Assembly (NCBI RefSeq): GCF_003284965.1
Contig: NZ_QMEW01000018.1
Location: 1-64,000, forward strand
Reading direction: 5' to 3'
Source: Mycolicibacterium sp. GF69
GTDB taxonomy: Bacteria > Actinomycetota > Actinomycetes > Mycobacteriales > Mycobacteriaceae
Length of the DNA: 64,000 nt
Below are positions 37,785 to 45,702 of this stretch, in pieces (the first letter of the stretch is position 1; every line of letters starts with the position of its first letter). Below the pieces are notes generated by a model. The model worked only from the letters and a program-made list of their open reading frames with translations, had not been told where the DNA came from and ran no database searches. The position numbers and the translations under genes were made by a program.

Positions 37785-37800
37785 GTACCAAATGGTACAT
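37783..37800. promoter_or_regulatory. Perfect palindromic operator for the TetR/SRPBCC operon
   Basis: ATGTACCA-AA-TGGTACAT, 8-bp arms with a 2-nt centre. It covers the SRPBCC start codon, so bound repressor would block transcription at the start. The plus-strand DedA-type gene begins 56 nt away and could also be controlled. Confidence 0.75.
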
Positions 37801-37855
37801 CAATGGCACCGCCGCGAGAAGGGCGGATCGGCCGGTGCGGCAAGATTGCGTCGAC

Positions 37856-38572
37856 ATGGCTATCACCGACGGACCGACCTCGCGTCGGCAGCACATCCTC
37901 CGACTCGTGCTGTTCGCGGCGTTTCTGCTGGGGTTGTTCTATCTGGTGGCCGTCACCGGCGTCGTCGACGTGGAAAACGTCCGACGCACGGTGGCCTCCG
38001 CCGGTCCCGTCGCGCCGCTGGTCTACGTCGTCGTGTCGGGTCTGCTCGGCGCGGTGTTCGTGCCCGGCCCGATCCTCGCGGCCGCCAGCGGTGTGCTGTT
38101 CGGCCCGGTGGTCGGCACGTTCGCCACGCTGGGCGCCACCGTCACGACCGCGGTCGTCACCAGTCGGATCGGTAGGCGGGCCGGCCGCGAAAGCGCTCGC
38201 GCCCTTCTCGGTGACGACCGGGCCACCCGGTTGGACGATCTCATTGCGCGGCGGGGCCTGTGGGCCGTCGTCGGACAGCGCTTCGTTCCGGGCATCTCCG
38301 ACGCGCTCGCCTCCTACGCTTTCGGTGCGTTCGGAGTTCCGTTGTGGCAGATGGCCGTCGGCGCATTCATCGGTTCGGTTCCCCGGGCGTTCGTCTACAC
38401 CGCCCTGGGCGCGTCGATCTCGGACCTGAACTCGCCGCTGACATACGTGGCGATCGCGGTGTGGTGTGCCACCGCCGTCGTCGGTGCGTTCGCGGCCCAC
38501 CGCGGCGTGCGGAGCTGGCGGCGGCGGACGCCGTCGAAGCCCACGGGCGACGACGAGCCAGCACCCGAGTGA
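37856..38572 (+). CDS. TVP38/TMEM64 (DedA-like) membrane protein
   Basis: 238 residues, five or six predicted membrane helices. Signature regions: GLLGAVFVPGPILAAASGVL (re-entrant loop GPxL), FGPVVGTFATLGATVT, and GQRFVPGISDALASYAFGAF, followed by LWQMAVGAFIGSVPRAFVY. Members act in lipid flipping or membrane homeostasis. ATG 37856 is chosen; GTG 37835 is possible. Ends in a terminator shared with the convergent gene. Confidence 0.85.
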   Translation: MAITDGPTSRRQHILRLVLFAAFLLGLFYLVAVTGVVDVENVRRTVASAGPVAPLVYVVVSGLLGAVFVPGPILAAASGVLFGPVVGTFATLGATVTTAVVTSRIGRRAGRESARALLGDDRATRLDDLIARRGLWAVVGQRFVPGISDALASYAFGAFGVPLWQMAVGAFIGSVPRAFVYTALGASISDLNSPLTYVAIAVWCATAVVGAFAAHRGVRSWRRRTPSKPTGDDEPAPE

Positions 38573-38590
38573 GTCGGCGCTTACTCGGGT
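38563..38590. terminator. Bidirectional terminator overlapping both stop codons
   Basis: ACCCGAGTGAG and CTTACTCGGGT pair as an 11-bp stem with one mismatch and a 6-nt loop. The stop codons of the two convergent genes (38570-38572 and 38581-38583) are both inside it. Confidence 0.65.
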
Positions 38591-39198
38591 AGTTGCGCGC
38601 TGCCGGGCGGCGGGGTGAGCTGCCAGGTGTCGCACGCCATCGCCAACATGGCGTAGGTGCCGACGACGAAGATCAGCTCCATCGCCTGGTGCGTGCCGAG
38701 TTCGTCGACGAGGCGGCGCCACGCGGCTGGCGTCGCCCGGCCGTCGGCGAGCAGTTCGTCGGTGGTTTCGAGCACCAGCCGGTCCACCCCGTCGAATTCG
38801 GCGTTGCCGCGTGTGATCCGGACGAGGTCGTCGTCGGAGAGGCCACCGGCTTTGGCGATCTTGACGTGCTCGCCCCAGAAGAACGAGGAACGCCGGGCGT
38901 GGGCGAGCCGCAGTACGGCCAGTTCGCGCAGCCGCAGGGGTAATTCGCCACGCTGCAACAGGTATGCGTTGTAGCCGAGGAACTTTCGTGCCATCTTCGG
39001 GTGGCGGGCGAGCACGCCGATGATGTTGAAGTTCAGCGGGTCCCGTGCTTCACCCGAGCCGGCCCGCGGGACGTCCGCACCGGGTATGCCCATCAGCGCG
39101 CCGACGGCAGCGTACTCGTCGTCACCCCACTCCTCGGCCGTGAGCGGTGTCAGGAGCGGGCGGTTCGCGGCGTCTGCGGCGTCTGCGGTCATCATCAC
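38581..39198 (-). CDS. Carboxymuconolactone decarboxylase-like (AhpD fold) protein
   Basis: 205 residues. Core AhpD-fold segment: NFNIIGVLARHPKMARKFLG, LPLRLRELAVLRLAHARRSS then FFWGEHVKIAKAGGLSDDDL. The His of the usual motif is present (GEH) but the CxxC of peroxiredoxin reductases is absent, so it is closer to lactone decarboxylases than AhpD. GTG start overlaps the LLM gene stop (GTGA). Last gene of the five-gene oxygenase operon. Confidence 0.85.
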   Translation of the reverse strand: MMMTADAADAANRPLLTPLTAEEWGDDEYAAVGALMGIPGADVPRAGSGEARDPLNFNIIGVLARHPKMARKFLGYNAYLLQRGELPLRLRELAVLRLAHARRSSFFWGEHVKIAKAGGLSDDDLVRITRGNAEFDGVDRLVLETTDELLADGRATPAAWRRLVDELGTHQAMELIFVVGTYAMLAMACDTWQLTPPPGSAQLPE

Positions 39199-40061
39199 CC
39201 TTCGTCGGCGGCTGCGCGGTGCAGTTCTGCGAGCGCGTGGATCTGCTCGAGGTAGTGCTCGACCGAACGGTGGACGAACCGCGCGGACACGATGGTCGTG
39301 CCCGCGGCGGCCAGGGCGCGCAACGCTTCCCGCGTCGCCTCCGGATCGCCCACTGGGTCGAGCGGACGGTCGGCGGCCAGGACGACCTCGAAGCCCGGTG
39401 GCACCTCACGCGCCCGCAGCCATTGCGCCGCGGTCGCAATCGGGATGCCGAAGGGGGCCCACCCGTCGGCGAGCGTGAGCGCGCGTCGTAGCGAGCGTTG
39501 GGTGCGCCCGCCGACCCAGATCGGCATGTGGGCCTGCAGCGCGCACGGGTCGACGATCAGCCCGCCGAACGAGTAGTACTCGCCGTCGTAGGACGGTTCG
39601 TTGCTCGACAGCGCCGCCCGCAGCGCCCGCAGTGCGTCGTCACCGCGCGGGCCCCGGTCCTCGAACGGAGCGCCGAGAAGGTCGAACTCCTCTTTGAGTG
39701 ACCCGACGCCCACGCCGAGGATCACGCGCCCGCCACTGACGTGATCCAGTGTGCCGTAACGCTTCACCACCGCCAGCGGATGGTGGTATCCGAGCACCAA
39801 CGTCATGGTGGCGAGGCGGATGCGTTCGGTGCGGGCCGCGATGTATCCCAGGGTGGCCAGCGGATCCCAGTACCGCGAACCGCGGCGGTCGGCCTCCGAT
39901 GCCGGGATACCGATGTGCTCGCTGCAGGTCAGATGGTGGTAGCCGAGCTTGTCGGCCGCTTCGGCGACGCGGCCGACGTCGTCGACGGTGGCGTCCCGTT
40001 CCCACGTCAGCTTCGCTCCGGCGACGTTGGTGACGACCGGTGTCGCGATGCCCAGCTTCAA
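39195..40061 (-). CDS. LLM-class F420-dependent oxidoreductase
   Basis: 288 residues starting at TTG 40061, which overlaps the stop of the dioxygenase gene and begins LKLGIATPVVTN, the usual first strand of the family. A longer frame upstream has no coding character. Bacterial luciferase-like TIM barrel: LGYHHLTCSEHIGIP, TMTLVLGYHHPLAVVKRYGT, GGRVILGVGVGSLKEEFDLL. In mycobacteria these usually use F420 (some use FMN). Probably a redox step in the operon's pathway. Confidence 0.88.
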   Translation of the reverse strand: MKLGIATPVVTNVAGAKLTWERDATVDDVGRVAEAADKLGYHHLTCSEHIGIPASEADRRGSRYWDPLATLGYIAARTERIRLATMTLVLGYHHPLAVVKRYGTLDHVSGGRVILGVGVGSLKEEFDLLGAPFEDRGPRGDDALRALRAALSSNEPSYDGEYYSFGGLIVDPCALQAHMPIWVGGRTQRSLRRALTLADGWAPFGIPIATAAQWLRAREVPPGFEVVLAADRPLDPVGDPEATREALRALAAAGTTIVSARFVHRSVEHYLEQIHALAELHRAAADEG

Positions 40062-40888
40062 TTCAGCGGCTCTTCGCCGGCCAGGATGGTCCGGTGCATG
40101 AGGCGTCCGCTGTCGACGGCGTACGGCAGCGCACGGTGCATCGTTCCGGTGTTGTCCCAGATGAGCAGATCGCCCACCGCCCACTCGTGCCGATAGACAT
40201 ACTGCGGCTGGGTGGCCCAATCGCGAAGCCGCGCAAGCAGTGCCCGGCTCTCCTCGACCGGCATCCCGACCACGTAATCGGCCGTCGCACCGAGGAGCAG
40301 CGACTTGCGGCCGGACTGGTGCGTCCACACGATCGGGCACGCCTTCGTCGGCGACTTCTGCCAGAACGCGATCTCGTCGTAGCTCATCTCCGGGGTCACG
40401 TAGTACTGCGATCGCTCGGCACTGTGCACGACACGCAGGTCGGCGATCAATTCCTTATCGGACTGCGGCAGATCGTCGTAGGCGGCGTAGGTGTTGCAGA
40501 ATTCCGTATCACCGCCGGTGTCGGAGAGCTTCACCGCGCGCAGCAGCGTCGCCAGGTTCGGGTAGGGCTGCAGGGAACCGTCGAAGTGCCAGAACAACGA
40601 GCCTTTGAGATATCTCGCACGCTGGTTGACGTTCTCGTCGAGCGAGATCTTGTAGATACCGTCCTCGCCTTCGTTGGCGACGACGTTGCCCAGGGTTCGA
40701 GCGATCGCGACCTGTTGTTCGTCGCTGATCTGCAGCCCACGGAAGAACACCACTCCGCGTTGCTCCAGTGTGGCGCGGATCTTCCCGGCCTCCCGGCCGC
40801 TGAGCAAGGTGTCGATATCGGTTCTGATCTCGCTGCCGATCCTGGGGGTCTGGTCGACGATGTCCAATTGTGCGGAGGTCAGGCTCAC
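40058..40888 (-). CDS. TauD/TfdA family 2-oxoglutarate dioxygenase
   Basis: 276 residues, Fe(II)/2-oxoglutarate oxygenase. Metal ligands H101-x-D103 in GSLFWHFDGS and H251 in TGTMHRALP, with Arg266 (GRLMHRTIL) to hold 2-oxoglutarate. RGVVFFRGLQISDEQQVAIA is typical of TauD-like N-termini. Family members cleave sulfonates, phenoxyacetates or hydroxylate acids; the substrate is unknown here. Overlaps the downstream LLM gene and follows the 107-residue gene by 6 nt. Confidence 0.9.
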   Translation of the reverse strand: MSLTSAQLDIVDQTPRIGSEIRTDIDTLLSGREAGKIRATLEQRGVVFFRGLQISDEQQVAIARTLGNVVANEGEDGIYKISLDENVNQRARYLKGSLFWHFDGSLQPYPNLATLLRAVKLSDTGGDTEFCNTYAAYDDLPQSDKELIADLRVVHSAERSQYYVTPEMSYDEIAFWQKSPTKACPIVWTHQSGRKSLLLGATADYVVGMPVEESRALLARLRDWATQPQYVYRHEWAVGDLLIWDNTGTMHRALPYAVDSGRLMHRTILAGEEPLN

Positions 40889-40894
40889 GACAGC

Positions 40895-41218
40895 TCAGCT
40901 CACTCTCGTCAGAATGGTGTTGGCCGAATGCTTGACTCGCGGCTGGTTCCACAACTCCACCGCGAGCGAGACGGTGATCAACGAGTACAGAAGGTTACGG
41001 AGGTTCGCGACGTCGTCGGGCAGCGGTTCGGAGTAGTCGAACTTGTCGATGTAGGCGAGCGCTTCCTCGGCGTACGGGAAGATCTCGTCGTAGAAGGCGC
41101 GGATCTGCGCCATCGAACTGTTGACGCGCTTCACATAGCGTTCATGTCCGTCCTCGATCGCCCACTCGGACACCAGATGTTCGAGTTGCGAAAACTCCGG
41201 TGGCAGAATCGCGCTCAC
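40895..41218 (-). CDS. Unknown 107-residue protein of the Rieske operon
   Basis: All-helical, acidic protein (FSQLEHLVSEWAIEDGHERY, MAQIRAFYDEIFPYAEEALA, PLPDDVANLRNLLYSLITVS). ATG 41218 overlaps the Rieske stop by 4 nt. Occupies the place of a ring-hydroxylase beta subunit but is shorter and lacks the beta-subunit fold pattern. Could be a structural or specificity subunit. No family recognised. Confidence 0.75.
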   Translation of the reverse strand: MSAILPPEFSQLEHLVSEWAIEDGHERYVKRVNSSMAQIRAFYDEIFPYAEEALAYIDKFDYSEPLPDDVANLRNLLYSLITVSLAVELWNQPRVKHSANTILTRVS

Positions 41219-42510
41219 AGCTGTGCCCCCGCGCCGGCCACTTCACGTTCGCCGTTTTCGACGTAGTCGGCGACGACCTTGTGCAGATGCCGCAGCAGGA
41301 TTTCCTCGTCGTTCATCGTGAAGTGCGTGAGCGCGCCGCTGTTGAGCATGGCCTGCAATCCCTCCGACGGGCTGGCGTCCTCCAGGATGATGTCGTTGAG
41401 GAAGGTGACCGTCAACTCCTGGCCGAGGCGCTCCTTGTGCGTCTTCGGTGGCTGGTAGTACGCCTCTGTTTCGAAGATGTGCGAGTGCGGTCCGGTGGGC
41501 CAGTGCGTGTGGACGGTGTAGCCGGACGCCCCGAAGATCAGCACGAAGTTCGGGAAGAACTGGAACGAATCGAAGCCGTACTTCTCCGACCGGGTCGGGT
41601 TGATCCCCGGCGGCATCGGGCCGCGGTCGGCTTTCTTGTTCCACGGACCGGCCGCGCTGGCCTCGAATACACACTCGATGGGTTTGGAGTACGGCGTCTT
41701 TCGCGACGGTTCGCCGGAGAACGAGAACATGCGGTGCGGGCCCTTGAGCCGGTAGGCCAGCGCGTCGGTGAACGGATTCGGCTGGTCGAACGCGTCCCTG
41801 GCCTCCGCGGTGAGCGCGCCGAACGACGAAGCGTGAAGGTACGGGCCGTGATAGCTCTCGGCGAAGCCGTCGAGGAAGATCTTCCAGTTGCACTGCAGTT
41901 CGGCCTTGAACTTGTAGACCTGATGCGGGCCCGCGAAGGGATATCCCTCGATCTCGTGTGCCAGTTCGCCGAGGAAAGCGCGCACCGGTTCGGTGTTGTG
42001 CGGGTTGAGGTTGATGAAGATGAAGCCCTCCCACACCTCGCACTGGATGGCGGGCACCCGGCAAGCCTCTGCGTCGAAGTCGAGCAGCAGATCCGTACGG
42101 GTGGCCGAGTGCAGCGAACCATCCAGCTTGTAGCGCCACCCGTGGAAGCGGCAGTACAGCAGGGGTGCGCGGCCCTGCACCTCCTCGAAGGGGTCGTCCT
42201 CCCACAGCATCTTGTTGCCCCGGTGCGGGCAGATGTTGTGGAACGCCCGGATCACGCCATCCTTGCCCCGGACGATGATCACCGAGGTGTTGAGGAACCT
42301 GAGTTCCCGGGTGAAGTAACTGCCGGCCTTGGGCACCCGCTCGACCCGTCCGACGTAGAGCCAGGTCTTCTTGAAGACGTGTTCGCGTTCCTTGTCGTAG
42401 AACTCCGCCGAAACGCAGTCCTGAAGCGACACCGGCCCGCGGCCGAGCTCGGGGTAGGCGTCGGTCCAGTGTCCACTCGCGGGTTTCTGCACCAGGCTTT
42501 CGTGACTCAA
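41215..42510 (-). CDS. Rieske non-haem iron oxygenase, alpha subunit
   Basis: 431 residues. Rieske [2Fe-2S] ligands C94/H96 (CPHRGNK) and C120/H123 (CRFHGW), with a 23-residue spacer. Catalytic iron region FAESYHGPYLHASSF with H221 and H226. LYVGRVERVPKAGSYFTREL and RGKDGVIRAFHNICPHRG follow the family layout. Ring- or N-alkyl-hydroxylating activity on an unknown substrate. First gene of the operon, divergent from its LysR regulator; no dedicated ferredoxin or reductase is encoded nearby. Confidence 0.93.
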   Translation of the reverse strand: MSHESLVQKPASGHWTDAYPELGRGPVSLQDCVSAEFYDKEREHVFKKTWLYVGRVERVPKAGSYFTRELRFLNTSVIIVRGKDGVIRAFHNICPHRGNKMLWEDDPFEEVQGRAPLLYCRFHGWRYKLDGSLHSATRTDLLLDFDAEACRVPAIQCEVWEGFIFINLNPHNTEPVRAFLGELAHEIEGYPFAGPHQVYKFKAELQCNWKIFLDGFAESYHGPYLHASSFGALTAEARDAFDQPNPFTDALAYRLKGPHRMFSFSGEPSRKTPYSKPIECVFEASAAGPWNKKADRGPMPPGINPTRSEKYGFDSFQFFPNFVLIFGASGYTVHTHWPTGPHSHIFETEAYYQPPKTHKERLGQELTVTFLNDIILEDASPSEGLQAMLNSGALTHFTMNDEEILLRHLHKVVADYVENGEREVAGAGAQL

Positions 42511-42586
42511 CGGTCTCTCCTCCGTCGGGCTGAAGACGGTAGGCCCGAACGTACCGCCGCCGAAATGGCCAAAACAGACCCATCAG

Positions 42587-42603
42587 TGCAACACCCTGTT
42601 GCA
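42587..42603. promoter_or_regulatory. LysR-type operator between Rieske operon and regulator
   Basis: TGCAAC-ACCCT-GTTGCA, a perfect 6-5-6 dyad with the T-N11-A core of LysR sites. It lies 39-55 nt before the lysR start and about 77 nt before the Rieske start. Confidence 0.8.
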
Positions 42604-42641
42604 TATTCGGAACACAGCGCGACGGGAGGAGCGATCGGGAT

Positions 42642-43559
42642 ATGGAGCAGAACCTGCCCTTCGACGTCGATGCCCTGCTGATCTTCGGCAAGGTGGTCGA
42701 GAACCGCAGCCTGTCGAAGGCCGCCGCGCTGCTCGGCATGCCGAAGTCAACGGTCAGCCGCAAGCTGACCAAGCTGGAGTCTGACCTCGGCATCAAACTT
42801 CTGCGCAAGAACACCCATCAGCTCACCGTCACCGATCTGGGCGAGCAGGTGTACGACCACGCGGTCAACATTCTGGCCGAGGCCAACGGCGTGCGTGCAC
42901 TCGTCGAGGGCAGCAGGCAGGAACCCCGGGGCGAACTGCGCGTGGCCATTCCGGTGTTCGTCGGCATCGACTACGCGTCGCGGGTGGGTGCGGCGTTTCT
43001 GCGGCACTACCCAAACTCACGGTTGGACATTCGCCTCGTCGACAACATTGTCGACCCGATCCGCGACGGCTTCGACGTGGTGTTCGGGACCGGACCGCTG
43101 CAGGACTCCACGCTGATCGCACGCAAGGTGTTCAGTCTCGAGTTGTTCCTCTGCGCATCATCGGATTTCGTCGCGAACCTGGCCGAGCCGATCACTGATC
43201 CCACCCAGCTGAACACGCTGCCGTTCATCGACTTCGGATTCGGCGGCCCCCGCAGGCTTGCGGTCACCGCGGCTGCCGGACGCCAGGAGCTGTCACCGCC
43301 AGTGCGCGCTCGTGCCAACAACTTTCAGGTCTGCAAGCAATACATCATGCAAGGGCTGGGGATCGGCGCGATGCCCACCCAGATCATCTGCACGACCGAG
43401 CTGCGCGAAGGCACCATCGTGCCTGTACTGCCCGAATGGCACCTCGAGTCCCTCGACGTACACATGATCTACCCCTTCGAGTTGTCCTTCTCGACGCTCA
43501 TCAGCGCCTTCTATGAGACCGCATGCGAGATCATCGTGGAGAACGCCGCGCGAACGTGA
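42642..43559 (+). CDS. LysR-type transcriptional regulator
   Basis: 305 residues. N-terminal winged HTH (LLIFGKVVENRSLSKAAALL, GMPKSTVSRKLTKLESDLGI) and substrate-binding domain from about 90. The HTH position and the R-x-P-x-G-ELRVAIP junction match the AaeR/DmlR-like subgroup. Divergent from the Rieske operon with a perfect dyad between them; it probably activates the operon in response to its substrate. Confidence 0.92.
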   Translation: MEQNLPFDVDALLIFGKVVENRSLSKAAALLGMPKSTVSRKLTKLESDLGIKLLRKNTHQLTVTDLGEQVYDHAVNILAEANGVRALVEGSRQEPRGELRVAIPVFVGIDYASRVGAAFLRHYPNSRLDIRLVDNIVDPIRDGFDVVFGTGPLQDSTLIARKVFSLELFLCASSDFVANLAEPITDPTQLNTLPFIDFGFGGPRRLAVTAAAGRQELSPPVRARANNFQVCKQYIMQGLGIGAMPTQIICTTELREGTIVPVLPEWHLESLDVHMIYPFELSFSTLISAFYETACEIIVENAART

Positions 43560-43606
43560 GCCGGGACCGCGGTTGGCGTTTACCCACCTCGCCACGGGGT
43601 AGTCCC

Positions 43607-43681
43607 GCTCGCATCTGCGTTGGGAGCTCGCGTCTGCGATGGGAGCTCGCATCTGCGTCGGGAGTGAGCTCTGCGTTGGGA
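43607..43681 (+). repeat. Tandem repeat, four 18-19-nt units before the Crp gene
   Basis: Units begin at 43607, 43626, 43645 and 43664 with consensus GCTCGCATCTGCGTTGGGA; the last is degenerate and supplies GGGAG as ribosome binding site for the next gene. Confidence 0.85.
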
Positions 43682-43687
43682 GTGAGC

Positions 43688-44410
43688 ATGGTCATGGTTG
43701 CCGGCGCCGCGTTGCAGAAGGACTTGGACCCTCACAGCGAGGACGCCCTGGGGCGCTCGGCGATTCTGCGGGGGCTGGCGCCGGCCGACAGAGCGGCGCT
43801 GGTCGACTGCTTCTCCTACGTCCGGTTCCTGCCGGGCGAACCCATCTACCGGGACGGTGAACTCGACGATCGGCTCTATGTCGTCGTCGACGGCAAAGTG
43901 AAGATCGGCTGGCATTCACCGGACTTGCCCGAGAAGTTGCTCGCCGTCCTGGGCCCGTCGGACATCCTCGGCGCCGAGTCGATGTTCGACTCCGGCCCGC
44001 GCGTCGGTTCGGCGACGGCGTTGACCGGCGTGGTCGCGGCGGTGATCGACCACGCCACGCTGCAGGCGTGCACCGAGGGCCGTCCGCACATCACCGAGCA
44101 GCTGATGCGTCTGCTGGCACGAAGTCTGCAACGCGCCGAAGACCTGATCAGCGACCTCAACTTCACCGACGTTCCGGGCCGGATCGCCAAACAACTCCTG
44201 CATCTCGCGCAGCGTTTCGGTATCCGCCATGATCAGCAGCTGCGCCTCGACCACGGCCTCACCCAAGCGGAGATCGCTCAATTGGTCGGTGCCTCAAGGG
44301 AATCAGTCAACAAGGCGCTGTCCGAATTCGTGCACCGCGGCTGGATCACCGTCGACGGTAAGAGCCTGGTGATCCACCAGACGGAACTGCTCGCACGTCG
44401 GGCCCGCTGA
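43688..44410 (+). CDS. Crp/Fnr family transcriptional regulator
   Basis: 240 residues from ATG 43688 (GGGAG 6 nt upstream); GTG 43682 is possible. cNMP-binding beta-barrel (VRFLPGEPIYRDGELDDRLY, VVDGKVKIGW, LAVLGPSDILGAESMF) and C-terminal HTH (LTQAEIAQLVGASRESVNKA). No Cys cluster, so not an Fnr oxygen sensor. The classical cAMP-phosphate Arg position is unclear, so ligand is open. It is distinct from the usual 224-residue mycobacterial Crp. The tandem repeat in its leader could tune expression. Confidence 0.9.
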   Translation: MVMVAGAALQKDLDPHSEDALGRSAILRGLAPADRAALVDCFSYVRFLPGEPIYRDGELDDRLYVVVDGKVKIGWHSPDLPEKLLAVLGPSDILGAESMFDSGPRVGSATALTGVVAAVIDHATLQACTEGRPHITEQLMRLLARSLQRAEDLISDLNFTDVPGRIAKQLLHLAQRFGIRHDQQLRLDHGLTQAEIAQLVGASRESVNKALSEFVHRGWITVDGKSLVIHQTELLARRAR

Positions 44411-44457
44411 CGTTCGAGCAAATTATTCGACGGCGAAGCGTTGCAAGGTGCCCATCG

Positions 44458-44643
44458 GTGGGTATGCCTGGCGACATGGATGCCGACACATTGATCGCGA
44501 TGGCGGGCTTGACCGCGCTCGCCGCCGCAGTGTTCACGGGCGCTATCTGGGACAGCCCGCTGGTCACCGCACCCGCGCGGGTGAGCCAACGGCGCCCGTA
44601 CGGTAGGCACGCGATGCCCGTCGCCACGCCGCGAAAGGCGTGA
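44458..44643 (+). CDS. Possible small single-helix membrane protein
   Basis: 61 codons from GTG 44458 (ATG 44464 or 44476 also possible). One hydrophobic helix (TLIAMAGLTALAAAVFTGAI) and a basic C-terminus (RVSQRRPYGRHAMP). No clear ribosome binding site. No family recognised. Confidence 0.35.
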   Translation: MGMPGDMDADTLIAMAGLTALAAAVFTGAIWDSPLVTAPARVSQRRPYGRHAMPVATPRKA

Positions 44644-44728
44644 GAATTCACCGGTTGACCACGGTAGAGGCCCGTTGAGGGCTACGCTCAGGCGAGGAGG
44701 ACTCCAGCGGGGTCTGGCTCGGCGTGAT

Positions 44729-44755
44729 GTTTCGTCCTGCCTTCCCGAGGGGTAA
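44729..44755 (+). promoter_or_regulatory. SigF-type promoter of the sigF-like gene
   Basis: GTTT (44729-44732) and GGGTAA (44750-44755) separated by 17 nt match the mycobacterial SigF consensus GTTT-N15-17-GGGTA(A/T). About 70 nt upstream of the gene, implying autoregulation. Confidence 0.7.
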
Positions 44756-44823
44756 ACCGCAGCAGCCACAGGTTCAGATCCGAGCCCTGTGATCCGTAGC
44801 AGGGTCGCGAGTTAGGAGTCTGA

Positions 44824-45690
44824 GTGGTGTCAGAGGTTCGACATTCCGAGTACGCGGACGTGGCGGACATGTTCCGCCGGCTCAAGACGCTCGACACCGG
44901 ATCGCTCGCGTACCGCCGCCTGCGCGAAGCGGTCATCCAGCGCACGCTGCCGCTCGCCGACCACGTCGCTCGCCGATACCGCAACCGCGGCGAGCCGATC
45001 GACGATCTGGTGCAGGCGGCCCGGGTCGGTCTTGTGAACGCGGTGAACCGCTTCGATCCCGACAACGGCGCCGATTTTTTGTCGTTTGCGATCCCGACCA
45101 TCATGGGCGAGGTCCGCCGCCACTTCCGTGACTACGGTTGGGCAGTCAAGGTGCCGCGCAGGCTCAAGGATCTCCAGGGGCAGTTGGTCAGGGCCCGCGC
45201 CGAGTTGTCGCAGCAGATCGGTCGCGCGCCGACACCATCGGAGGTCGCGCACCATCTCGGCATCGAACGCGAAGCGGTGATGGAGGCGACGATTGCCAGC
45301 AGCAACTACTCAACCCTGTCGACCGACGTCCAAGCCTGCGGCGACGACGAGTCCCGCCCCGTGGGCGACACCATCGGCGACATCGATCCGAATATCGACA
45401 AGGTGGTTGATCTGGAAACGGTACGACCCCTCATCGCCGCGTTGCCCGAGCGGGAGAAGACAGTGCTGTTGCTGCGGTTCTTCGAGAGCATGACGCAGAC
45501 GCAGATCGCCGAACGCATGGGCTACTCACAGATGCACGTGTCACGTCTGCTCGCACAGGCTCTACGTCGACTCCGCGAGCAGGTGTGCGAAGCGGGTACC
45601 GACGGTGCGCCGGCCACCGAGGTCCGGCGCCGCACGGCGACTGTGGCAGTCACGCCCGCGACCGCGCCTCGCCTCAAACGCGGCGCCTGA
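44824..45690 (+). CDS. sigF: SigB/SigF/SigG family RNA polymerase sigma factor
   Basis: 288 residues, GTG start. Region 2: LPLADHVARRYRNRGEPIDD, LVQAARVGLVNAVNRFDPDN, FLSFAIPTIMGEVRRHFRDY; region 3: RARAELSQQIGRAPTPSEVA; region 4: LPEREKTVLLLRFFESMTQT, QIAERMGYSQMHVSRLLAQA. It is a stress-type sigma factor normally held by an RsbW-type anti-sigma factor. No rsbW precedes it, unlike the usual sigF operon, so it is probably a paralogue. A partner-switching locus lies 6 kb further on. Confidence 0.9.
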   Translation: MVSEVRHSEYADVADMFRRLKTLDTGSLAYRRLREAVIQRTLPLADHVARRYRNRGEPIDDLVQAARVGLVNAVNRFDPDNGADFLSFAIPTIMGEVRRHFRDYGWAVKVPRRLKDLQGQLVRARAELSQQIGRAPTPSEVAHHLGIEREAVMEATIASSNYSTLSTDVQACGDDESRPVGDTIGDIDPNIDKVVDLETVRPLIAALPEREKTVLLLRFFESMTQTQIAERMGYSQMHVSRLLAQALRRLREQVCEAGTDGAPATEVRRRTATVAVTPATAPRLKRGA

Positions 45691-45702
45691 CCCGCAGCGC
45701 GG

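Noticed and set aside
41200..42681. Long plus-strand open frame opposite the Rieske gene
   Set aside because: Exact shadow of the Rieske oxygenase coding strand; Val/Glu/Arg-rich composition from high GC3, no motifs.
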